DNA of 22,500 nt, from NCBI GenBank assembly GCA_009176605.1, contig SEYY01008373.1, forward strand, positions 7,501 through 30,000. Direction: 5' to 3'. Below the pieces are notes generated by a model. That model was not told where the DNA came from. It saw only the letters and a list, made by a program, of their open reading frames with translations, and searched no databases. Made by a program: the position numbers and the translations under genes. Of the stretch, positions 10,861 through 20,322 are shown piece after piece (the stretch's first letter is position 1; every line of letters begins with the position of its first letter). The stretch comes from Armadillidium nasatum (Eukaryota; Arthropoda; Malacostraca; Isopoda; Armadillidiidae).

Positions 10861-12672
10861 AGTCATTCTTGTTGTTAATATTCCCGTCAATGTCTTGTAT
10901 ATTGTTGGAAGGAAAGTTATTGGTCTATATTTACTGGGGTCATCAGTTTCTCCTTTAGTAAAAAAAACTCGGGGATTTCATCTGTATCCTCAATTATTCT
11001 ATCGATATCTAGTGGGTCTACTAGAGCAGGGATTTTCTTTAACCAAACATTATGCACTCTATCTATCCCAGGTGCTTTCCAGTTGTTCAGTTTTTTGACG
11101 ACGTTCTGGATATCTGAGCGTTCTATTGTTGGGAACTCCATCTCTGCGATATTGGTAATTTCATGGCTACTTTTAAGATCTCTTACCCATCTACTTTGTT
11201 TATTATATGTTGAATGTAGTTTTCATGGATATTTTTCCAAAATCTCTCACACTGTTCTTTCCGTAGAATATTTTGCACTGATATCCGATTTTCCCTAAGT
11301 ACCCTGTAGAATTTCCCTGGGTCTTCTTTAAAATTTTATTCTGCATTTCTTCTTTTTTAAGTTTTTCATATCCTTTTAGTTTCTGATTTTGCTACTAGTA
11401 GTAACTTTCTTCTAAACAAAGCATGCGCTAATTGGTCTCCATTCCTAACTTTCTCTCGGCGAAGCCCATCAGCTATATTTTTTCTCTTGTGTGTTCTGGC
11501 TTCTCCCTTTTAAAACATGGTCAATAATCTGATTTCTTCACTTAATTTCTCTATCTGTTTTTCCAGCCTATATTTCCATGGAAGTTTTTTGTTTCTTCAT
11601 TGCTGATTTCTCTTTCATTTTTATATTATTCCTGTTTCCATCGTATCCACTATGGCTCTTGCTGTTGCACTGTAGTCTATTAATCTCAATAAATTCACAG
11701 TCTGTGGTGGAATCAGTCTTATTCATACTTATTCATTTTCTTAACCTTTTTCCTCTGTTCTATTCCTAATGTTATATCTTTGTCTCAGTATTTAGCTATT
11801 CTGTTTAACAAATCATCTTCCTCATCATCATTATTATTTAGTCTCATGCTAGTATTTCTGGGGGGAAGAGGATCTTCAACTCTTTTAGGATTGATTTTCG
11901 TTCAAATGATGGTCTATCTTTGACCAGTAAACTTGAATTTTCTTTTATTTCAATTACCTTGCAAATGTTCCTCATCTTCTTCAAAATTTTCCATTCCTAC
12001 CTTGTCATATTTAAATACCCCATCAGCCCCTCCAGAACCAGCTTCTTTCTTATTTTCTCTTTCTCTAGGTACTTTTTGTTTTGAGATTTTCTTTATTTCT
12101 TGTGCCACCTCCACAGTTAGATTAAACTCATTTTTTTTAACTAGATTAACAGCTTTTTCTTTAATATTTTCAAGTCCCTCCACTGTGGGTAGTGTCGCCC
12201 CCTTTTATCGTTTTTCTATCTTTGGCATAGTTCAAGATACATTGCTTTTGTTTGATCATGTCTTTCCTTTCCATGTCGTCATATCTTTGATCAAACTTAT
12301 ATTCCATGAAGTCATTAGCACTTAGTTTTCTTTCTTTATAATATACTTCCACATTTCCATTTCCTCTGCTTCTTGCATAACATACTCTCCAATATGGTAA
12401 CTTTTCAAAAGGTATTAGTTTCTTTGGTAGTTCGACTTCTCTTCATTTCCCTTTTCATTTAACCTCCCCCCCCCCTAACCTCTCTCCAGCAGAGGCAGGG
12501 AGGGAACAATAGTTTCCAATCCCCTGTCTTGATTTACTCAGTTTTCTTTCCTACCCATGGATAATTCCAGTAGATGTTTGTTCGCTCCAAGAACCTCGAA
12601 AGTGCAGGTGACCTTTCTTTTCCCCATTTTATTGTAATAGAAAGGTAACCCTCTCCTCCATCGTTCTCGGGG
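10861..12672 (-). pseudogene. Second R4/Dong-like retrotransposon copy, 5' half, decayed
   Basis: The minus-strand 5' leader (from about 12672) runs through a C8-10 tract and includes TTCTTGGAGCGAACAAACAT. ORF pieces follow in several frames: KLPYWRVCYARSRGN, YKERKLSANDFMEYKFDQRY, KEDPGKFYRVLRENRIS, CERFWKNIHENY and IERSDIQNVVKKLNNWKAPG. The last pieces are GIDRVHNVWLKKI and finally RPITFLPTIYKTLTG. The KxNNWKAPGIDRVxNxW and RPITxLPTxYKxLTG parts match copy A (15199-12878) closely, so the two are of one group. Many stops and shifts make it a pseudogene. It ends in RT motif 2 at about 10861, losing the catalytic core and endonuclease, and begins right behind the zinc-finger stop at 12673. Confidence 0.78.
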
Positions 12673-12779
12673 TCAACAATTCTGGGGGAGTGTATAAGGA
12701 TGTGTAACCATGTGGGCTTTTAAACGTTCTTCCCCATTACATTTATAGGAACAGTAAGAGCATTTAAATAATTTTACAA
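12673..12779 (-). pseudogene. Severed 14th C2H2 finger of the zinc-finger gene
   Basis: Directly behind the poly(A) of the inserted retrotransposon, the minus strand reads VKLFKCSYCSYKCNGEERLK, then AHMVTHPYTLPQNC and a stop (12675-12673). It is a complete finger with spacing C-X2-C-X12-H-X3-H and opens with the same linker block, KLFKC, as the 13 fingers at 15200-16300. It is therefore the continuation of that gene beyond the insertion. In the interrupted allele it lies downstream of a stop and would be translated only if the insertion were spliced out. PYTLPQNC may be the true C-terminus or may already be junction text with the second retrotransposon copy. Confidence 0.85.
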
Positions 12780-12794
12780 TTTTTTTTTTTTTTT
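12780..12794 (-). other. Poly(A) tail (A15) of retrotransposon copy A
   Basis: A run of 15 T on the plus strand, read as A15 on the minus strand, after an 83-base 3' UTR that includes GGCCCTTGACCCAAGG. It marks the 3' end of the R4/Dong-like element. Zinc-finger coding sequence resumes at 12779. Confidence 0.88.
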
Positions 12795-12877
12795 ACACTT
12801 CTCCTTAAAGGGTATTTTAACTTGGTAGCTTGGTGTCAACCGTCCCCAAACCTTGGGTCAAGGGCCAACATCCATTA

Positions 12878-15199
12878 CTACATGCCCAGCACCAGGCGTA
12901 GGATGCTGAGGCTTTTTCTTACTATTTCTACGCTTAATTCCGATGTACGAATTTCTATTGGAAGTCTATTAAGGTGGTAATTTAGACTTGATTTGATCGT
13001 TCCCAATGCACCCACTACTACTGGTATCACTATTACCTCTTCCACATTCCACATTCGCCTGATTTCATATTTCAGTTGTTGATATTTTATTTCTTTTTCC
13101 CTTTCGTATAGTGATACCTTCCCATCATAGGGGACACCAACCTCGATGATGTAGCATTTGTTGGTAGTTTTATCTGTAAGGACAATATCTGGTCTATTAC
13201 ATGGGATATTATTATCAGTTGGGATTGGGTAGTCATACAGGATCTGGGCTTGTTCGTTATCTATTATTGATGGTGGGGTGAAATTTCTATAGTTATCCGG
13301 CACTATTTCTATATTATATTTTTTACACAATTTATAATATATAAGTTTGCATATTGTGTTGTGTCTCTCTGTATATATATGTCTATGTAGTAGGGTCTCA
13401 CATCCAGATAATATGTGGATGACTGATTCTCCCTCAGCCCCGCACATCCTACATCTATCACTGCAGTTCTGTTTTTCAATATGTTTCTTAAACCAATTTG
13501 TTCTGAGTCCACCATCTTGGGCTGTGATTAGCAGCCTTTCCTCTTCAAACCTCAAATATCCTTTTGCTATTAGTTCTACTGTTTTTTCTTTATCTATGAA
13601 GGCTTTATCCAGTACTTCTTCTTTATATTTTTTCGCGTGTTTATGATTGCGCCATTCCGTTTCATTAACTTTCATCCTACTTACTTTATATGTTTGTTTT
13701 ATTTTCTTTATTTTATTCATTACATCTGCATCTTCCATATGCATTTCTGCATTTGTTTCTATTAGATGTTCATCGAGATAATCACTTGCTTTTTTTAGTA
13801 TAGAAGTTGTTGTTGCTTTTCTTTCTTCATGTTCTTTTACCCATTTTATAAATTTTGTACCTTTTCCTTTTATATATTCGCTTAAACCTATTATTTCCTT
13901 CTTGTGTATTTCGTCTATCATTGGTACAGCCATACCTCCTTCGTTTCTAGGCATATATAATCTGGCAGTACATTGGTTTTTATATATGAGTTTATGCGCA
14001 TGTAGTAATTTCCTGGTTTTTACATCCAATTCATTAATCTCGTATTGGAACCAGTCAATAATTCCAATACCATATGTTATTATGGGTATAGCAAGTACCT
14101 TAATAGCCTCAATCTTGTTTTTGGGTTTTAATTCAGTTTTTAATATTGCTTTTAATCTGTCTAGGTATTCTTTCCTGATTCTATTCTTCATTATTTCATT
14201 CTCTATTTTTTCTGACTCTTCTATGCCCAGATATTTGTATGTAGCTTCCGGTTCTAATTCTTTCATTACAGTTTCATTAATTATAATGTTTTCAGCATCC
14301 ACTCTTCTCCCTTTCTTCAGTAGCACGTATGCACACTTTTCAATGCCAAAGTCCATTCTGATATCTTCTGAGAATCTCTTCACTATCTCTATCTGTCTTT
14401 CAGTCTCAGTTCTGTCTGGAGAGTATAATTTTATGTCATCCATATAAAACAGATGAGAGATTTGCTTTGATTTTTTTTCATTCCTTGGGTTAACTCTATA
14501 TCCATTTCTTAAGTTGTTTATTATACTACTTAGAGGGTTCAGTGCCAGTACAAATAATAGAGGGAACATGGTGTCACCTTGAAATATTCCCCTTCTTATT
14601 TTTATTTCGTCTAGTTTTAGGACACCTTTTTCATGTGGTAGTTTCATATGTATTTTCCAGGTGGACATTGTTTTTTCAATAAAGCTGACAATTTTTCTAT
14701 TAATTTTATAGATTTTCATGATTTCTTTTATCCATGAATGGGGTACACTATCATATGCTTTCTTATAGTCGATCCATGTCATGCATAGATTCTTTTGGGC
14801 TTTTCTGCTGTTTTCCATAATCATTTTATTAATCATTAGTTGTTCTTTAGTCCCGTATGAATTTTTTGAGCATCCTTTCTGTTCTTCATTTAATATATCA
14901 TTATTTATGATATGGTTTTGCATTCTTATAGTTATGATGCCTGTTAATATTTTATATAATGTGGGGAGGCATGTGATTGGTCTATATTTGCTTGGGTCTT
15001 CTGTTTTGTCTGACTTTGGGAGCAGTCTTGTTTCTCCTGTAGTGAACCACATCGGTATCTTTTCATTTCCTTCAATTATTCTGTTATAACATTCTATTAG
15101 AGGGTCCATAAGAATGGTTATCTTTTTTATCCATATATTTTGTACTCTGTCGATACCTGGTGCTTTCCAGTTGTTTGTCTTTTTAATAACGTTTCTCAC
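12878..15199 (-). CDS. R4/Dong-like non-LTR retrotransposon ORF: reverse transcriptase plus restriction-like endonuclease
   Basis: A 773-codon intact frame. RT motifs appear in order: NNWKAPGID (about 9-17), RPITCLPTLYKILTG (about 73-87), GCSKNSYGTKEQLMI, WIDYKKAYDSVPHSW with the first catalytic Asp (about 142), GIFQGDTMFPLLF, YMDD (252-255) with the catalytic Asp pair, and YKYLG. A thumb-like region follows, then a zinc knuckle C-X2-C-X8-H-X4-C (about 580-600), then RPDIVL with IIEVGVP (about 667-690), the PD-(D/E)XK restriction-like endonuclease of R2-group elements. This enzyme nicks target DNA and primes reverse transcription from its RNA. YMDD and this layout fit R4/Dong. The N-terminal portion before RT motif 0 is missing (5' truncation), and the listed start is a GTG with no initiation context. 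The frame stays open upstream to about 15240, inside the zinc-finger exon. No stop or shift in about 2.3 kb suggests a young copy. Confidence 0.92.
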   Translation of the reverse strand: MRNVIKKTNNWKAPGIDRVQNIWIKKITILMDPLIECYNRIIEGNEKIPMWFTTGETRLLPKSDKTEDPSKYRPITCLPTLYKILTGIITIRMQNHIINNDILNEEQKGCSKNSYGTKEQLMINKMIMENSRKAQKNLCMTWIDYKKAYDSVPHSWIKEIMKIYKINRKIVSFIEKTMSTWKIHMKLPHEKGVLKLDEIKIRRGIFQGDTMFPLLFVLALNPLSSIINNLRNGYRVNPRNEKKSKQISHLFYMDDIKLYSPDRTETERQIEIVKRFSEDIRMDFGIEKCAYVLLKKGRRVDAENIIINETVMKELEPEATYKYLGIEESEKIENEIMKNRIRKEYLDRLKAILKTELKPKNKIEAIKVLAIPIITYGIGIIDWFQYEINELDVKTRKLLHAHKLIYKNQCTARLYMPRNEGGMAVPMIDEIHKKEIIGLSEYIKGKGTKFIKWVKEHEERKATTTSILKKASDYLDEHLIETNAEMHMEDADVMNKIKKIKQTYKVSRMKVNETEWRNHKHAKKYKEEVLDKAFIDKEKTVELIAKGYLRFEEERLLITAQDGGLRTNWFKKHIEKQNCSDRCRMCGAEGESVIHILSGCETLLHRHIYTERHNTICKLIYYKLCKKYNIEIVPDNYRNFTPPSIIDNEQAQILYDYPIPTDNNIPCNRPDIVLTDKTTNKCYIIEVGVPYDGKVSLYEREKEIKYQQLKYEIRRMWNVEEVIVIPVVVGALGTIKSSLNYHLNRLPIEIRTSELSVEIVRKSLSILRLVLGM

Positions 15200-16518
15200 T
15201 TTCTCACTGTATGTCTTAACATATGTTTTTTTAAGTTTCCTTTATCATTAGATTCATAGATGCAGTGTGAACATTTAAATAATTTCACATCTGTATGTCT
15301 TAACATATGTCTTTTTAAGCTAGATTTATCATTAGATTCATAGATGCAGTGTGAACATTTAAATAATTTCACATCTGTATGTCTTAACATATGTCTTTTT
15401 AATCTAGATTTATCATTAGATTCATAGATGCAGTGTGAACATTTAAATAATTTAAAATCTGCATGTATTAATATATGTTTTTTTAAGCTTCCTTTAATAT
15501 TACAAGCATAACTGCAGTATGAACATTTAAATAATTTAATATCTGAATGTCTTCTTAATATATGCATATTTAAAGTTCCTTTACTTTTAGATTCAAAGCT
15601 GCAGTGTGAACATTTAAATAATTTAAAATTTGAATGTGTTAATTTGTGTTTTTCAATGTCCTCTTTCAGATTACATTCAAAACTGCAATTAGAACATTTA
15701 AATACTTTGACATTTGTGTGTGTGAGCATGTGTGATTCTAAGCTTTCTTTCAATTTACTTTCGAAATTGCATTGAGAACATTTAAACAATTTAGAATCTG
15801 AATGTTGTAACATGTGTTTCTTTAAGTCTTCTTTAAAATTAGTTTCGTGACTGCAGTGTGAACATTTAAAGAATTCAACATCTGCATGCTGTAACATATG
15901 TCTTTTAAAGTCTCCTTTATCATTACATTCATAGGAACAGTCAGAACATTTAAACAATTTAAAATCTGCATGTATTAATACATGTTTTTTCAAGTCTCCT
16001 TTAAATTTACATTCATAACTGCAGTATAAACATTTAAATAATTTAAAATCTTCATGTCTTAATATATGTTTTTTTAAGTTTCCTTTATCATTAGTTTCAT
16101 AGTTGCAGTATGAACATTTAAATAATTTAACAACTGAATGTCTTAATACATGTCTTTTTAAGATTTCTTTATCATTAGACCCATAGCTGCAGTGTGAACA
16201 TTTAAATAATTTATCATCTGAATGTGTTAACATATGTTTTTTTAAACTTGCTTTCCAAATATAAGTACGTTTGCATTTTGAACATTTAAATAATTTTGAA
16301 TTTGAGGGTTTTATCAGACCAAGTTTTTTTACATTTGATTTTCGATTATATTCATAATTGCATTGCAAACTTTCAAACTTTCTTTCACTGTGTGATTCCA
16401 AATCCATTCTTTCAATCATTTTGTCATAATTCTTAGCCGATGTTTGTGGTTTGCTACTTGAAGAGCTTCTCGCTTCAAGTACGTCACTTTCCTTTTCTTC
16501 AACATCACTTATGAGAGT
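15196..16518 (-). CDS. C2H2 zinc-finger exon with 13 tandem fingers, 3' end captured by a retrotransposon
   Basis: The acceptor TTTTTTACAG precedes 16518; the exon enters in phase 0 with TLISDVEEKESDVLEARSSS, an acidic/Ser-rich lead. A degenerate finger-like piece (LQCNYEYNRKSNVKK) precedes 13 full fingers from about residue 75. Each is a 28-residue unit KLFKCSxC-X12-H-X3-H (finger 9 has H-X4-H). Linkers are HxDxKLFKC rather than TGEKP, placing it with arthropod array proteins. Fingers 11-13 are nearly identical (CIYESNDK), showing recent 84-bp unit duplication. The frame ends as HTVRK-stop because copy A begins in the linker after finger 13. Upstream exons lie above 16518 and were not identified. 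A nuclear nucleic-acid-binding role is expected; the target is unknown. Confidence 0.85.
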   Translation of the reverse strand, partial: TLISDVEEKESDVLEARSSSSSKPQTSAKNYDKMIERMDLESHSERKFESLQCNYEYNRKSNVKKLGLIKPSNSKLFKCSKCKRTYIWKASLKKHMLTHSDDKLFKCSHCSYGSNDKEILKRHVLRHSVVKLFKCSYCNYETNDKGNLKKHILRHEDFKLFKCLYCSYECKFKGDLKKHVLIHADFKLFKCSDCSYECNDKGDFKRHMLQHADVEFFKCSHCSHETNFKEDLKKHMLQHSDSKLFKCSQCNFESKLKESLESHMLTHTNVKVFKCSNCSFECNLKEDIEKHKLTHSNFKLFKCSHCSFESKSKGTLNMHILRRHSDIKLFKCSYCSYACNIKGSLKKHILIHADFKLFKCSHCIYESNDKSRLKRHMLRHTDVKLFKCSHCIYESNDKSSLKRHMLRHTDVKLFKCSHCIYESNDKGNLKKHMLRHTVRK

Positions 16519-17225
16519 CTGTAAAAAAAAAAAATATGTAAACATAAAAAATGAGACCATATTAACCCCTTGAAATGTGTTGAAAACGGAAACTCAGAGT
16601 CGGTAGACTGTTACGAGCTTAATTTGAAAATCGAAAAGTGTAAACTGCAAATTTTCACACAAAATTTGGGTGATAAATGCATAAATGAGTTAAATCGCTA
16701 CATTCCATTTTTTAACTGATAATTGAGAACATGAAAATATTTAAGAATTTAATAAAATTGATTATTGCGACAGGAAAAATGTCTTTGTGAAAATGTCTTG
16801 GTGAAAAATTTTTTGGTGATATCAAAATTTTTAATTAAAAAAAAAAATCTCATCAAAATTGGCAAAAAAAAAAAAAAAAAAAAAAAAAAATAAAAAAAAA
16901 AAAATCCCTTTTCAATGAGAGAAAAAGAAATTTTGAGTTTCATTCCCTCCCCCCATCCAAAAAAAAAAATTTACCAGCATTTAATTCCTAGAGGGTTTTG
17001 GAAGAAACATAATAAAGAATGATGGTGATAATGATAATTCAAAAACAATGGTGGGACAAAATATTTCTTTTTTTGTCTATGTTGTTTTATCACTAAAAAT
17101 TATTTTAATTACAAAATCCTGTTATTTATTATTTAGATTTATGAATATATGTTATAAATAATAAGTTAGCAAATTTATTCTTTTAAAAAAGGTGTAGTTC
17201 AATAATATATTTTAAACCCAAGTTG
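16519..17225. other. Intron or upstream region of the zinc-finger gene
   Basis: AT-rich with a long A-rich run (about 16864-16905) and repeated TTTGTGAAAATGTC/TTGGTGAAAA words near 16784-16818. No upstream acidic exon like those at 5 kb was found here, so the missing 5' exons are probably further right, beyond the nested repeats or outside the window. Confidence 0.5.
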
Positions 17226-17591
<366 letters not shown>

Positions 17592-18817
17592 GGGGGAGGA
17601 CGTAGCGCAGTCCGAAGCGATGAAAGTACCCCCCACTGGGCTTAACACACGGGGTGATAGGATGAGCTAGACCATTCCGTTTCACTCCTTTGCCCTTTGG
17701 TTTGTTCCTTTTCGCGTTTCATCTTCTCAGAGGGTTTCTAGTGTACCATTGACTCACATTGGAGTGCCTATGCTCCAACCTTCCTCCTTCTTCACATGTG
17801 TCCTACAAATTTACAAACGCTTACACTTACATTACCTATTAAATGAATTCAAAAATGGCAAAACATAAATCTGCCTCGGAGAATCCAAGAGGGGCGGATT
17901 CCAAAGATAGCCCCTCATCCACTCCTTCCCCATCACCACTTGGGAATTGGTGGCCTCCAGTGATGGGGTTCGCGCCACCAAGACCTCTATGCCGTGCCGA
18001 CTTGCCCTGGTGCACGGTTTTCGTTTTTCATTAATTTCTGCAACATTCGCGGTCTTTTTTCTAATCTCCACTTTGTCGAACATCACCTCTCTTCTTCTAG
18101 ACCTCATCTCTTGTTCCTAACTGAAACTCAGGTGTCTGGGTGCTCTGACAGTAAACCCTACTCTGTTTCCTCCTACTGTCTCTATCCTCAATTTTCAGCC
18201 AAAGGCGGATGTTGCGCATATGTGCGCAATGATGATGTCTGTTCTCGTGTCTCTAATTTGGAGTCTTCTGAATTCTCAAAACTTGCGTTTCCGAGCTTGC
18301 ACCCTGTCTTGGTGCCTGCCTTGGGTGGTTCGACTCGTACAGCTCTCCTGGAAAAGGTTGAGTCTAGGGCTTTTCGCCTTATCAACTCTCCTGCTCTCAC
18401 TAATTCTCTCCAATCTCTTTCTGCCCGTCGAAATGTTGCGTCACTCTCTCTATACTATCGCTATTACAATGGACACTGCTCTTCTGAACTCTCACGTCGC
18501 ATACCTCCTCCATTGAGAAGGGTTCGTGCGACTCGTCTTTCTACACAGTCTCATCCTTTCTCTGTCCAACTCTCTGACAACAGACTGAACCGCTATGCTA
18601 AATCTTAAATGTACTCTACTGGTAAAGTCTGGAACACACTTCCTTCATCTATTTTCTCAACTTCCTATGACTTTGGCACCTTCAAACGCCGTGTATCAGG
18701 TCATGCCGGCCTTTAATTTGACCATGTTCCCGACTTTCCTCCTAACTTTGGTGGAATATTAGTAGGCCTCTGACCTTTGCCCACCAGAGGTGAAAAAACA
18801 AAAAACAAAATAATAAA
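17592..18817 (+). mobile_element. Internally deleted jockey-type LINE (non-autonomous), nested
   Basis: The 5' UTR with GGACGTAGCGCAGTC leads to the ATG at 17843 (MNSKMAKHKSASENPRG). A frameshift near 18030 separates this from INFCNIRGLFSNLHFVEHHL, the start of the apurinic-like endonuclease, with LFLTETQ and KGGCCAYVRND. After LESSEFSKL (about 18280) the frame passes directly into GGSTRTALLEKVESRAFRLI, LYYRYYNGHCSSELS and IPPPLRRVRATRLS, the C-terminal tail. The whole RT and most of the endonuclease are missing, while the 5' and 3' ends remain. A TAA at 18606 precedes conserved in-frame TGKVWNTLPSSIF text ending at 18716. The tail is A-rich (AAAAACAAAATAATAAAC). Candidate target duplications flank it (17572-17591 and 18818-18838). 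Confidence 0.75.
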
Positions 18818-20104
<1,287 letters not shown>

Positions 20105-20129
20105 TGATGGATCGGATGTTATATAATTT

Positions 20130-20320
20130 GCGGATGCGGATGTCGAATTTTGGAGAAGTGCGGATGAGGATGTTGAATTTTCGAAAGTGCGGATGCAGAT
20201 GCTGAATTTTCGAAAGTGCGGATGCAGATGCTGAATTTTCGAAAGCGCAGATGCGGATGCGGATGCGGATGTTGAATTTTCGAAAAGTGCGGATGCGGAT
20301 GTTAATTTTGATGATGATGC
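20130..20320. repeat. 29-bp minisatellite rich in GCGGAT
   Basis: About six units of the form GCGGATGCGGATGTTGAATT plus TTCGAAAGT. Three units of 29 bp are close to identical, the first is 30 bp, and one is expanded by two GCGGAT hexamers. The T-run that follows belongs to the LINE on its right. Confidence 0.85.
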
Positions 20321-20322
20321 GA

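Larger units (their letters stand above)
12780..15206 (-). mobile_element. R4/Dong-like retrotransposon copy A, 5'-truncated, inserted in the zinc-finger exon
   Basis: The upstream host frame reads RHT followed by G at 15207, and the downstream host frame resumes at 12779 with TT GTA AAA TTA TTT (linker VKLFK). Joined directly, the host codons give a normal interfinger linker (HTVVKLFKC, like HSVVKLFKC elsewhere in the array). The insertion therefore looks base-precise, with no more than about 1 bp of target duplication or loss. The same orientation as the host gene means host transcripts run through it. Confidence 0.85.

Noticed and set aside
12673..12779. Reading the isolated finger as the retrotransposon's own N-terminal zinc finger
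   Set aside because: It lies beyond the poly(A) of copy A and ahead of the leader of copy B, and its KLFKCSYCSYxCN text matches the adjacent host array unit for unit.
13902..14447. 181-codon plus-strand frame and similar frames at 13347 and 14781
   Set aside because: Antisense shadows of the intact RT/endonuclease frame on the minus strand.
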